Origin: CAYRXM01 sp964428175
GTDB lineage: Bacteria; Chloroflexota; Anaerolineae; JAFGEY01
Direction: 5' to 3'
Length of the DNA: 64,000 nucleotides
Assembly: GCA_964428175.1 (NCBI GenBank)
Contig: CAYRXM010000001.1
Location: forward strand, 38,740 to 102,739
Positions 24,573-33,208 of this stretch are shown in pieces; positions within the stretch are counted from its first letter, which is position 1; each line of letters starts with the position of its first letter. The notes below the pieces were generated by a model, which saw only the letters and a list, made by a program, of their open reading frames with translations, did not search any database and was not told the DNA's origin. The translations under genes were made by a program, and so were the position numbers.

Positions 24573-25757
24573 ATGTTTTTCCACGACCTGGCCCAAGTTT
24601 TGCGCAAAAATATTCGCGAATACGGCATGTACATTGCCCTGTTTGTGATCATGGTCATCTTTACAGTGACGACCAATGGTATATTTATCTCTTCGCGGAA
24701 CATCAGCAACCTGCTGAACCAAACCGGCTATATCGCAGTCCTGGCGGTGGGGATGACACTGGTCATCGTTATCCGGCACATCGACCTGTCGGTCGGCTTT
24801 TTGGCCGGCTTTCTCGGCGCGGTGGCAGCGATTGCGCTGCAATTCTGGAAGCTGCCGGTTTATCTGGTCATCCCCATGATCCTGGTTCTCGGTGCGCTGG
24901 CTGGGCTGGTCACGGCTTTTCCGGTAGCCCAGTTGGGCATCCCTTCTTTTGTGGCCTCACTGGCTGGCTGGCTGATTTACCGTGGCGCACTGCTGCTGGT
25001 CACCGCCGGCACGGGCACCATCATTATCGATGACAATACGTTCAACGCGATCAGCAATGGCTATATCCCCGACATTCTGATCGACAGCGGCTTTTTGCCC
25101 AATGTGCATAAATTGACCTTGCTTATTGGATTGGTGGGCATTGTGCTGTTTATCGTCAACGAACTCAACAGCCGCAGGAAAAAACTAGCCTATAACTTTG
25201 AGGTCCTGCCGATCCCCATCTTTATCCTCAAGCTGGTCTTTGTGTCGGTGCTGATTGGCCTGATTACCTGGGTACTGTCGGGGTACAACGGCCTCTCCTG
25301 GACATTGGTCATTGTCTTGATTGTGGTCGCCATCTATCATTTTATCACCACCCAAACCATCCTCGGACGGCACATCTATGCCATTGGCGGCAACCCCGAG
25401 GCCGCTGAATTGAGCGGCATCAGCGTCAAAAACCTGACCTATGTGGTCTTTGGTTCGATGGGCATGCTCGCGGCGCTGTCGGGTATCATATATGCCTCGC
25501 GTTTGCGCTCGGCCACCACGACGGCCGGCCAGCTCTTTGAAATGGATGCCATTGCCGCGGCCTATATCGGCGGTGTATCAGCAGCCGGTGGCGTCGGCAA
25601 GGTGATGGGATCGATCATCGGCGCTCTGGTGTACATGTCGCTGACCAGCGGCATGAACCTGATGAAAGTCGATATTGCTTACCAGTACGTGGTCAGAGGG
25701 GCTGTACTGGTGGCTGCCGTTGTCTTTGATGTCGCCACCCGCAGCCGGGGAAAATAA
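24573..25757 (+). CDS. gguB: sugar ABC importer permease (GguB type)
   Basis: The 394-residue membrane protein has about ten transmembrane helices. GGNPEAAELSGISVKNLTYV near residue 270 is the conserved cytoplasmic coupling motif of the BPD_transp_2 family. Its length and the long central insert match the GguB/MmsB sugar permeases. It follows the GguA-like ATPase, but the family D element lies in the gap and brings its own GAGGAG ribosome binding site region. Confidence 0.92.
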   Translation: MFFHDLAQVLRKNIREYGMYIALFVIMVIFTVTTNGIFISSRNISNLLNQTGYIAVLAVGMTLVIVIRHIDLSVGFLAGFLGAVAAIALQFWKLPVYLVIPMILVLGALAGLVTAFPVAQLGIPSFVASLAGWLIYRGALLLVTAGTGTIIIDDNTFNAISNGYIPDILIDSGFLPNVHKLTLLIGLVGIVLFIVNELNSRRKKLAYNFEVLPIPIFILKLVFVSVLIGLITWVLSGYNGLSWTLVIVLIVVAIYHFITTQTILGRHIYAIGGNPEAAELSGISVKNLTYVVFGSMGMLAALSGIIYASRLRSATTTAGQLFEMDAIAAAYIGGVSAAGGVGKVMGSIIGALVYMSLTSGMNLMKVDIAYQYVVRGAVLVAAVVFDVATRSRGK

Positions 25758-25891
25758 GCCAAAGGCCAACGTGCAATCGACTCGCAAAGCATCTATTGTG
25801 CAGGCGTCCCCAATTGCTGTTCGCGTTGATCGCCTGCACAACGCTTTAGGCTCTCGAGACATCCGAGCGGCAAGAAACGGGGTTTGAGCGG

Positions 25892-27481
25892 ATGAGCCTG
25901 TTGAGCGTTCACAACCTTGCACACTATTTCGGTGCGGTGCCGGCCCTGACAGACGTGAACCTGGACATTGAGCCGGGCGAAGTGATCGGCGTGGTCGGGC
26001 AGCGCGGGGCGGGTAAATCGACGCTGTTTCAATTGCTCAGCGGCGCTTTTGGCCCCTCCAACGGCGATATTGTGGTCGATGGCCGGCCGGTGACGTTCAA
26101 GACGGTTTTCCAGGCGCAGCGATTGGGCATTGTGGCCGTACACCAACAGCCCGGACTGATCGAAGACCAGGATGTCCTGCACAACATCTTTTTGGGCCGA
26201 GAAATCTGCGGCCCACGCTGGTTTCCGTTCTTGCCGCGAGAAGGGCAAATGATGCAGGCGGCGCGGGCATTACTGGCCTCGTTCGACCTGTCCAGCGAGT
26301 TTATCGAGCAGCATGCCGCCGTGCTTTCCAACGAGCAACGACAGATCGTCGCCCTGGCGCGGGCGCTTTGCCGCCCATGCCGGCTGCTGCTGCTCGACGA
26401 CGCCCTGGCCGCGCTGAACTTTGCGCGCCAGCAAACGCTGCTCGACCGGATCAAGGAACTGGCGGCGCAGAATGTCGCCATCGTCATGAGCAGCGATGAC
26501 TTGAAGCAGATTTTTGCCGTTACCGACCGTATCCTGGTGCTCTACCAGGGCCGCCAGGTCGCCCTCCGTCACACCACCGAATCTACGCCGCGCGAAATTG
26601 TGGAACTCATCGTCGGCTCCAACCGCCAGGATCGCATCACCCCGGTCATTTGGGCTTTTGAAAACTATTACGCTGCCCAGCAGCAGGCTGAGGAACTGCG
26701 ACGGGCGCAGTTTGAACTGCGTCAAAACCTGGAAGCGCAAGGCTCGCTCAATCGCCAGTTGATCGAACGGCTGCAAAGCCAGGTGCAGGCGCTCGACCGT
26801 TTGAACCTGGCCTTGCAGCAGCTCAGCCGCCGCCTGATCACCGAACGCGAAGCCGAGCGCAAGGCGCTGGCGCGCGAACTGCACGATCAGATCATCCAGG
26901 ATATGTTGAGCTATACCTACCAGTTGGAAGAGGTGGAGAGTGAAACCAACGAGGAGAGCCTGCGCGAGCAGCTGGCCCAAATCCGCGACGGCATCCGGCA
27001 AATGGTGGGCAGCCTGCGCCTGTTGTGCAGCGACCTGCGCCCGCCCACCATCGACCACCACGGCCTTTCGGCGGCCATCCGTTCGCTGACAAGCCAGTGG
27101 TCGGAACAAACCGGCATCCCGGTCAAACTGGAAATCGATCCGGCGCTGGGCCGCCTGCCGGAAACCATCGAGCTTTCAGTGTTTAGAATCATCCAGGAGG
27201 GGTTGAGCAACGTGCGCAAGCACGCCGAGGCCACGCGCGTGAACCTCTCCCTGTGGCGCACCCCCGCCGCCAGCCTGATGGTGTGTCTGTCCGACAACGG
27301 CCGCGGCATGGACAAACCGCTCAACCTGGCCGCGCTGACCGAGCAAAAGCATTTCGGGCTGGTGGGCATCAGCGAGCGCGTGTCGCTGCTGGGCGGCGCC
27401 TTGCAGGTGGCCTCACCGTCCGACGGCGGGCTGGAGCTGCGCATCGAAATCCCCAATCCCTACCCGTTCAGTCATCCATAA
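25892..27481 (+). CDS. fusion of a sugar-importer-type ABC ATPase domain and a NarL-class histidine kinase
   Basis: The 529-residue protein joins two normally separate machines. Residues 1-245 are an ABC nucleotide-binding domain with Walker A GQRGAGKST (36-44) and Walker B LLLLDD (165-170). LSNEQ replaces LSGGQ (145-149), Asp replaces the catalytic Glu, and the H-loop is SSDDL, like the second NBD of RbsA-type ATPases. A coiled coil follows at about 262-320. HisKA_3 has RELHDQ with phospho-acceptor His331, and HATPase_c has N440 and DNGRGM (468-473). No transmembrane segment is present. It lies 134 bp after the sugar permease and its 3' end overlaps the convergent response regulator by 10 bp. 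A transporter-coupled sensor kinase is the likely role (inference). Confidence 0.92.
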   Translation: MSLLSVHNLAHYFGAVPALTDVNLDIEPGEVIGVVGQRGAGKSTLFQLLSGAFGPSNGDIVVDGRPVTFKTVFQAQRLGIVAVHQQPGLIEDQDVLHNIFLGREICGPRWFPFLPREGQMMQAARALLASFDLSSEFIEQHAAVLSNEQRQIVALARALCRPCRLLLLDDALAALNFARQQTLLDRIKELAAQNVAIVMSSDDLKQIFAVTDRILVLYQGRQVALRHTTESTPREIVELIVGSNRQDRITPVIWAFENYYAAQQQAEELRRAQFELRQNLEAQGSLNRQLIERLQSQVQALDRLNLALQQLSRRLITEREAERKALARELHDQIIQDMLSYTYQLEEVESETNEESLREQLAQIRDGIRQMVGSLRLLCSDLRPPTIDHHGLSAAIRSLTSQWSEQTGIPVKLEIDPALGRLPETIELSVFRIIQEGLSNVRKHAEATRVNLSLWRTPAASLMVCLSDNGRGMDKPLNLAALTEQKHFGLVGISERVSLLGGALQVASPSDGGLELRIEIPNPYPFSHP

Positions 27482-28545
27482 TCGGGCCGGCAGTTCAGCA
27501 CATCCTGCACCACGTGCAAGACGGTGGCCGCATCAATGTCCTGCTTGTCCAGAAACGCCACCGCGCCGGCGTCCAACCCCAGGCGGCGAAATTCTCGGTC
27601 TGGGTAGGCGCTGATCAAAATGAGCCGGGTCGCCGGTGAGAGGGTTTTGATCTGGCGCGTACACCAGATTCCCCCCTTTTCTGGCAAAACCACATCGATG
27701 AACGCCAGCTGCGGCTGCACGTGCCGGGCCAGGTGCAGCGCCTCGTCGCAGTCATTGGCCTCATAGAGCGAGGCGGCCGGATAGGCCTTGCCGACCAGCT
27801 TGCCGAGCTGCGTGCGGTAGCGCGCATTGTCGTCGACAATGAGCACGGACAGACCTGGCTCTCCTTGCATCGCCGCGTCTGTGAGCGCCATTTCATAGCC
27901 GGGCCGGGCCAGTATTTCCGGGTGACGCATGGCATAGTTGTTGGCCTCCAGCCGGCTCTCCACGCCGATGACCCGGTAAAGCGCGGTGAGGTGATTTTCC
28001 ACCGTCTTGACGCTCAAATCAAGTTCGCCGGCGATCCGCCGGTTGCTGTAGCCGAGCGTCAGCAGGCGCAGCAGGTCGCGCTGCCGCTGGGTCAGCATGG
28101 CCGACGATGTACCGGTCGTGACCGGGTGTTGGTCAATCAGCCGGTTCACCAACGGGCCGGAAATCCAGCGATCCCCGCTCAAAATCTTGCGCACCGCAAA
28201 TTGCAGGTCAGAAAGCGGCTGGTCCTTGAGGTGATACCCGTCCACGCCGGCGGAGAGCAGCCCCACCACGTAGGCCTGATCGTCGTAGGCGCTCACCACC
28301 AGAATTTTGAGGCCGGGATATTGGGAACGAATCCGGCGCGTCATCGCTACCGGCTCGAATTCGGGCATATTGACATCGACGACCAGAAAATCCGGCCCAA
28401 GTGTTTCAAGCGCCTGCATCAGTTCACTGCCGCTGCCCACTTCACCGACGATTTCCAGGCCGGTCAGGTTAGCCAGCGCATTGCGCAGCCCCGCGCGCAC
28501 AATCGCGTGATCGTCGGCCAACAGAACCTGGATGGACTTGCACAT
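27472..28545 (-). CDS. response regulator with REC-LuxR HTH-REC architecture
   Basis: The 357-residue protein has a NarL-type first receiver (LLADDH, phospho-acceptor Asp in FLVVDVNMP, Lys in HLKDQP) and a LuxR/GerE HTH at about 150-205 (LTQRQRDLLRLLTLGYSNRR, then LDLSVKTVENH). A second complete receiver lies at about 235-350 (VLIVDDN, AFIDVVLP, FLDKQD). A receiver after the HTH is unusual. GAAGG selects the ATG at 28545 over upstream Mets. The HisKA_3 kinase encoded convergently is the natural partner, since HisKA_3 kinases pair with NarL-type regulators. Confidence 0.9.
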   Translation of the reverse strand: MCKSIQVLLADDHAIVRAGLRNALANLTGLEIVGEVGSGSELMQALETLGPDFLVVDVNMPEFEPVAMTRRIRSQYPGLKILVVSAYDDQAYVVGLLSAGVDGYHLKDQPLSDLQFAVRKILSGDRWISGPLVNRLIDQHPVTTGTSSAMLTQRQRDLLRLLTLGYSNRRIAGELDLSVKTVENHLTALYRVIGVESRLEANNYAMRHPEILARPGYEMALTDAAMQGEPGLSVLIVDDNARYRTQLGKLVGKAYPAASLYEANDCDEALHLARHVQPQLAFIDVVLPEKGGIWCTRQIKTLSPATRLILISAYPDREFRRLGLDAGAVAFLDKQDIDAATVLHVVQDVLNCRPDYG

Positions 28546-28581
28546 TTTCGCCTTCATTCGTCTGATCAACCACAAGCCGGG

Positions 28582-29184
28582 CTATGCGTCTGTGCCCGGC
28601 ACAAACACGCGCAGCCCATCGCGCTCATCCACAATATAGGCCCTGGACGGGTACTTGAGCGCCACCCCAACCAGCCACATATCGCCGATCGAACTGCCCG
28701 TGTTGAGCACCGTGCAGAAAACAATCGTCCAGCCCAGCCAGCCCGGCAGGGGCAAAACCAGCAGCAGCAGCCCCAGCAGTCCCAACCCCACCAGCGGGGC
28801 CAGCGCGATCACAATATAGTGATTGCGCCGGAAAGCGTAGCTGGGTGCCGTCGCGTAAAACATCATCTCTTTCCACAAAATGCCATACCTGGGGCGTGCG
28901 CCGTAATAGCGCAAGGCGAGGCCGTGCGTCCACTCGTGGATCACGATGGTCAGCACAACGCCAATCACCATCGCCAGTATCTCGAGCGGGTGCATGCTAA
29001 CGGTGAACCCGTCCGGGTGCCACAGATTCACCCAGCTCAAGATGGGCATGGCGACCAGCCCCATCAGCAGCAGGGCCACCACGTTCAAAACCACGAGCAG
29101 CAGTTTCTGCCCGGACAGTTTCCAATACAGCACCTGCCGGTAGCCATCGGGCAGGTGAATGGGCGATGCCAGCTCGGTTGTCAT
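28582..29184 (-). CDS. DUF3267-type membrane metallopeptidase-like protein
   Basis: The 200-residue protein has about four to five transmembrane helices. IHEWTHGLALRYYGARPRYG near residue 99 carries the zinc-binding HExxH, and a downstream Asp (IGDMW) may be the third ligand. This matches the DUF3267 family of putative site-2-protease-like enzymes. The ATG at 29184 is the best start by homology, but its GGAGAGGAG is rather far (about 12 bp). Substrate unknown. It is 36 bp upstream, on the same strand, of the two-receiver regulator. Confidence 0.75.
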   Translation of the reverse strand: MTTELASPIHLPDGYRQVLYWKLSGQKLLLVVLNVVALLLMGLVAMPILSWVNLWHPDGFTVSMHPLEILAMVIGVVLTIVIHEWTHGLALRYYGARPRYGILWKEMMFYATAPSYAFRRNHYIVIALAPLVGLGLLGLLLLVLPLPGWLGWTIVFCTVLNTGSSIGDMWLVGVALKYPSRAYIVDERDGLRVFVPGTDA

Positions 29185-29285
29185 ATATCGGCTTGACTCC
29201 TCTCCCGCTTGCGGTCTAGGCATAGCGGCCACAGCTGAGCCGGTATTATAGCACGAGTTGACCTAAAAACCCAAGTGTCGCGCAA

Positions 29286-29314
29286 TTTGACATATCTAGT
29301 GAACCGTGTTACAC
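29286..29314 (+). promoter_or_regulatory. promoter upstream of the Lys-rich microprotein
   Basis: TTGACA (29286-29291) and TACACT (29309-29314) with a 17-bp spacer. The start codon is about 195 bp further on, so the transcript has a long, possibly structured leader. Confidence 0.65.
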
Positions 29315-29509
29315 TTTTAGGCATATTGCAGCACCATACCAATGCCCAATTTGCTGTCCCCGTGGCGAGGAAAATGACGGCGCTGCGTGAGCCGCCGTCG
29401 CCGAAATTCACATTCTGGCGTTGTATGCGCGGGCCGAACGCCTGCGCTGGGTGCTTTGAGTGGCAGCGGTCACTTTCAAAGCTTATCGTTCGAGTGAAAG
29501 GAGACAACG

Positions 29510-29584
29510 ATGGCAAAAGGCAAGGACAAAGGCAAGGACAAAGGCAAGGAAAAGGCCAAGAAGGAAAAGAAAGACAAGAAATAA
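29510..29584 (+). CDS. 24-residue lysine-rich microprotein
   Basis: ATG at 29510 opens a 25-codon frame ending TAA at 29582-29584. After Met-Ala the product is almost only Lys, Gly, Asp and Glu (KGKDKGKDKGKEK, then a Lys/Glu/Asp tail): 14 Lys of 24. Translation signals are strong (AAAGGAG, 7 bp before ATG). A promoter at 29286 and a terminator at 29636 make a complete transcription unit. Charge suggests RNA, DNA or ribosome binding, but the regular KGKD/KEKK pattern could also be a disordered linker-like peptide. I know of no named family. Confidence 0.65.
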   Translation: MAKGKDKGKDKGKEKAKKEKKDKK

Positions 29585-29635
29585 AGCCGGCCCGGTCTGG
29601 GGCAGGCCTTGTCTTTCTGGTTTGTAGTTCGTGAC

Positions 29636-29674
29636 GTGCGCCGAGAGCGGATTCGCTCCCGGCGCACATTTTTT
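29636..29674 (+). terminator. intrinsic terminator of the microprotein unit
   Basis: GTGCGCCG pairs with CGGCGCAC around an inner GAGCG/CGCTC stem, followed by ATTTTTT. The T-run overlaps the hisD stop codon on the other strand. Confidence 0.85.
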
Positions 29675-31004
29675 AATGGCGGATTTCAATCGCCGCGGCG
29701 TGCGCGGTCAGCCCTTCGGCCCGGGCCAGGACAATCGCCGCCGGCGCGATGCGCGCCGCCGTCGACGCGGCGGGAGCAAAAATGCTGGTGATCTTGAGAA
29801 AATCCCACACGTTGCACGGCGATCCAAAGCGCGCCGTGCCGCCGGTGGGCATGATGTGCGTCGGCCCGACGACATAATCGCCCAACGCTTCCGAGGCACT
29901 TTCGCCGACAAAGATGCCGCCGGCGTTGCGCACCCGGCCCACCCAGGGCCACGGATCGCGCACCAGCAGGCATAGATGCTCCGGCGCGTACTCGTTGGCC
30001 AGCTCCATCGCCTGGCCCAGATCGCCGGTGACGACGATGCCGCCCTGTCCGGCAAACGCTTCGCCGATGACTTGAGCATGGTCGAGCTGCAAGGCTTGCC
30101 GGGCGACCTCGGCCTGCACCCGCGCGGCAAGCTCTGCCGACGGCGTCAGGCAAATCGGCGAAGCGAGTACATCGTGCTCGGCCTGGGCTAGCAAGTCGGC
30201 GGCGACCAGCGCCGGGTTGGCGTTCTCGTCGGCAAGGATCATCGTCTCGGTGGGGCCGGGCAGCCCGTCGATACCCACCTGCCCGAACACGCGCCGTTTG
30301 GCGAGTATCACAAAGAGGTTGCCCGGACCGAGAATTTTGTCCACGCGGGGCACGCTTGGGCTGCCGTAAGCCAGCGCGCCAATCGCCTGCGCGCCGCCAA
30401 TCTTGTACACTGCATCCACCCCGGCGACGCGCGCGGCGGCCAAAATCACCCCGGCGACGCGCCCGTCTTTTTGCGGTGGGCTGGTCACGATCACCTCCCC
30501 CACACCGGCCACCCGCGCGGGCACGGCAGCCATCAGCAGTGACGATGGATAGGGCGCACGCCCGCCCGGCGCATAGATGCCCACCCGCTCCAGTGGGCGG
30601 ATGATCTGCCCCAACGCGCCACCTTCGCCATCCCAGTCGATCCAGGATTGTTTGTACTGCTTGTTGTGAAAGTCGCGGACACGGTCGGCGGCGACCTGCA
30701 ACGCCTCGCGCAGCGCAAGCGGCGTGTCTTCCCACGCGGCGTCCATTTCCCGCTCGGAGACGCGCAGGTCGTCTACCTCGACGCCTTCGATGCGCCGGTT
30801 GTAATCGCGCAGCGCATCGTCGCCGCGCTCGCGCACGTCATTCAGGATGATTTCGACGGCCTGGTCGGGCGTCAGCGGGGCGCCAAAGATTTTTTCGATG
30901 CCGGCCTGCAAGGCCGGCGTGATCTCGACCGCGTCCCAGGCCCGGCGGCGAAGAATCGTCTGCCGGGCTGTCGAAACGTCATAGATATTGACGATGTTTT
31001 TCAT
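29673..31004 (-). CDS. hisD: histidinol dehydrogenase
   Basis: The 443-residue enzyme oxidises L-histidinol to L-histidine with two NAD+, the last steps of His synthesis. Family motifs are clear: RVGIYAPGG near 140, VYKIGGAQAIGALAYG near 200, DKILGPGNLFV near 226, GLPGPTETMILAD near 254, LLAQAEHD near 277 and YAPEHLCLL near 335, the last holding the catalytic Glu-His. Length is normal. It is the third his gene of the operon, separated from hisG by a repeat element. Confidence 0.97.
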   Translation of the reverse strand: MKNIVNIYDVSTARQTILRRRAWDAVEITPALQAGIEKIFGAPLTPDQAVEIILNDVRERGDDALRDYNRRIEGVEVDDLRVSEREMDAAWEDTPLALREALQVAADRVRDFHNKQYKQSWIDWDGEGGALGQIIRPLERVGIYAPGGRAPYPSSLLMAAVPARVAGVGEVIVTSPPQKDGRVAGVILAAARVAGVDAVYKIGGAQAIGALAYGSPSVPRVDKILGPGNLFVILAKRRVFGQVGIDGLPGPTETMILADENANPALVAADLLAQAEHDVLASPICLTPSAELAARVQAEVARQALQLDHAQVIGEAFAGQGGIVVTGDLGQAMELANEYAPEHLCLLVRDPWPWVGRVRNAGGIFVGESASEALGDYVVGPTHIMPTGGTARFGSPCNVWDFLKITSIFAPAASTAARIAPAAIVLARAEGLTAHAAAIEIRH

Positions 31005-31040
31005 TGTCTTGTAGCCTTTCTATTTCGAAAATCGCCGTCG

Positions 31041-31122
31041 GTAGGGGCGAGGGCAACCCGCAGGGTTGCTTGCGGTCGCCAGGGCGGGTACAAGCAGGGG
31101 CGAGGCTCGCCCTTGCCCCTAC
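31041..31122. repeat. palindromic element between hisG and hisD
   Basis: GTAGGGGCGAGGGCAAC at the left end is mirrored by CTCGCCCTTGCCCCTAC at the right. The 82-bp element lies in the otherwise gene-free 211-bp gap. A second hairpin (GCAGCGCCGCACG...CGTGCGGCGCTGC, 31175-31204) follows hisG directly and may reduce read-through. Confidence 0.7.
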
Positions 31123-31215
31123 AGTTTCATCCATTTGGATGCGGGTGTCAGCCCGGCATGGCAGCTTCCCTTGAGCAGCGCCGCACGCCCACGTGCGGCG
31201 CTGCAGAAGACATGG

Positions 31216-31860
31216 CTATCCTTCCATGCAATAACTCGCCAACCCCCCAACCAGTTCATCGATCGCTTCCCGCTTGGTCCAGCGGCTGGCCCGGTTGACG
31301 ATCAGCGCAGCCTCAAAGCGGGCGATTTCCTCCAACTCGATCAGCCCGTTTTCGCGCAGCGTGCTGCCGGTCTCCACAATGTCCACCAGCAAATCGGCCA
31401 GGTCGACCAGCGGGGCCAGTTCCACCGAGCCTTGCAGTGGGATTACTTCGACTGAGAGGCCGCGACGCTCAAAGTAGGCCCGGGTCAGGTTGGGGTACTT
31501 GCTGGCGATGCGCAGGTGCGGGGCGAGCCGCAGGTTGAGATCGCGCTGTTCCGGCTGCCCGGCGACGACCAGCCGGCAGTGGGCAAAGCCCAGTGCGAGC
31601 GGCTCCAGCACGTCGCTGCCGGCCTCGCGCAGCGTGTCCTGCCCGACAATGCCCACGTCTGCCGCGCCATGCTCGACATAGGTTGGCACATCGACCGGTT
31701 TGACCAGCAGGTAACGCACCGGCTTGAGCGGGTCGGGCGCGACGAGGCGGCGCGTGCCGTTGCCGACCACCGTCGGCGCATAGCCGAGCCGGGCCAGCAA
31801 ATCCTGGGCCTGGTCGAGCAGCCGCCCTTTGGGCAGAGCGATGGTCAGTGTATGGGCCAC
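31216..31860 (-). CDS. hisG: ATP phosphoribosyltransferase, short form
   Basis: The 214-residue catalytic subunit joins ATP and PRPP in the first step of His synthesis. IALPKGRLLDQA near residue 8, GAADVGIVGQDTL near 66, and the PRPP loop VDIVETGSTLRENGL near 160 identify it. The C-terminal regulatory domain of the long form is absent, so it needs HisZ, which is encoded just upstream and overlaps it by 16 bp. The start is GTG. Confidence 0.97.
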   Translation of the reverse strand: MAHTLTIALPKGRLLDQAQDLLARLGYAPTVVGNGTRRLVAPDPLKPVRYLLVKPVDVPTYVEHGAADVGIVGQDTLREAGSDVLEPLALGFAHCRLVVAGQPEQRDLNLRLAPHLRIASKYPNLTRAYFERRGLSVEVIPLQGSVELAPLVDLADLLVDIVETGSTLRENGLIELEEIARFEAALIVNRASRWTKREAIDELVGGLASYCMEG

Positions 31861-33119
31861 GTTTCGATTTCCTCCCCAATTTTTTCAGGATCGACGATGT
31901 GCTGCTGCCCATCGAGATCGACGATCTGCCAGCCCTGCGGTTGGTGGCACAAGATGGCCCGCGCGCCGCACGCTCGCGCGTGCTGCACCAGCCCGACGTG
32001 GGTTAACTCTAGCGCGTCGACGATCACTGCCGCGCCGCGCGCGCGCATTGCCTGCACGGCGGCCAGACATTCGGGGTGAGCGCAGCCCTGAACGAGCGCG
32101 TCAGGGCTGAGGTTCACCTCCGGTGCGGTGGCCTGGCGGGCCAGGTCAAGGTTAAAACCGAAACCGACCGCCGGCAGCGGCGGGCCGAAATGGCCGATCA
32201 GATCGTCGTAGCGCCCGCCGCCGCACACCGCCGCGCCGACGCCGACCGCGTAGCCCTGGAAAACCAGGCCGGTGTAATATTCCATCCCGCGCACCTGGCC
32301 CAGGTCGATCACCACCGCCTCGCCCAGCCCGTAGGCGAGCAGCAGATCGTAAACCGCTTCCAGCCGGTCTAGTTCGGGTTCGACGGCTTCGGTGGGCAGA
32401 GCCTGCTGCGGCAAAAGCTGGCGCGCGCGTTCGACCGCCTCGCGCCCACCCGCCAGCGCGGGCAAGGCCCGCAGCAGCGCATAGATCGATTCGGGCAGGT
32501 CCATCTCATCGAGCAAGGCACACAGCCGGGCGTCGTTGCGGAGATCGACGGCCTGCTCCAGCCGCTTGATCTCATCGTCGGTGAGATAGAGCGCGTGAAC
32601 CAGCGCGCGGAAAAAGCCCATCTGGCCAATGGTGAGGCGAAAATCGTGGATGCCAATCGCGCGCAGCGCTTCGGCGGCCAGGGCCACCACCTCGGCGTCG
32701 GCCTGGGCGGTGTCTGCGCCCACCAGTTCGATGCCCGCCTGGGTAAATTCGCGCCGCTGCCCGGCCTGCGGCGCAATGTGGCGAAAGACGCGCTCTACAT
32801 AGTACAGCCGCAGCGGCATCAACTGGTCGTACAACCGGGTGCCGACGATGCGCGCGACGGGCACGGTCAGGTCGGCGCGCAAGGCAAGCGTGTTGCCCTG
32901 GCGGTCGAAAAAACGGTACAAGTCCTGGGCGATCTGCACGCCCAGCTCGACGGCCAGATTTTCGGCATAGGCCACCGTCGGCGGGATGACCGGCGCATAG
33001 CCCCAACGCGCAAAGAGCGCGCGCAGCGCGTCGGCCAGCCAGAGCTGGCGCGCGGCCTCGTCGAGAAAAAGGTCGGAAAAACCGTTTGGTACTTGCTTGT
33101 CCAAACTCCAATTGTTCAT
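31845..33119 (-). CDS. hisZ: ATP phosphoribosyltransferase regulatory subunit
   Basis: The 424-residue protein is a histidyl-tRNA synthetase paralogue: PNGFSDLFLDEA at the start, LRADLTVPVARIV, YYVERVFRHIAPQAGQRREF and GGGRYDDLIGHFG. It lacks the C-terminal anticodon-binding domain of HisRS and sits next to short-form hisG, which is diagnostic for HisZ. It binds HisG and carries the allosteric His site. Its own start lies 24 nt beyond the attenuator terminator. Confidence 0.95.
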   Translation of the reverse strand: MNNWSLDKQVPNGFSDLFLDEAARQLWLADALRALFARWGYAPVIPPTVAYAENLAVELGVQIAQDLYRFFDRQGNTLALRADLTVPVARIVGTRLYDQLMPLRLYYVERVFRHIAPQAGQRREFTQAGIELVGADTAQADAEVVALAAEALRAIGIHDFRLTIGQMGFFRALVHALYLTDDEIKRLEQAVDLRNDARLCALLDEMDLPESIYALLRALPALAGGREAVERARQLLPQQALPTEAVEPELDRLEAVYDLLLAYGLGEAVVIDLGQVRGMEYYTGLVFQGYAVGVGAAVCGGGRYDDLIGHFGPPLPAVGFGFNLDLARQATAPEVNLSPDALVQGCAHPECLAAVQAMRARGAAVIVDALELTHVGLVQHARACGARAILCHQPQGWQIVDLDGQQHIVDPEKIGEEIETWPIH

Positions 33120-33142
33120 AGCCAGCCATTCTCAATCAAACA

Positions 33143-33173
33143 AAAAGGCTGGTTTCGGTGTGAAACCAGCCTG
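33143..33173 (-). terminator. attenuator terminator of the his operon
   Basis: On the minus strand AGGCTGGTTTC, a five-base loop, and GAAACCAGCCT are followed by TTTT. It lies between the His-rich leader frame and hisZ, so it must be bypassed for expression. Confidence 0.9.
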
Positions 33174-33208
33174 GGTGAGACGCGCACAACGAGGCACGAG
33201 CCAATGCG

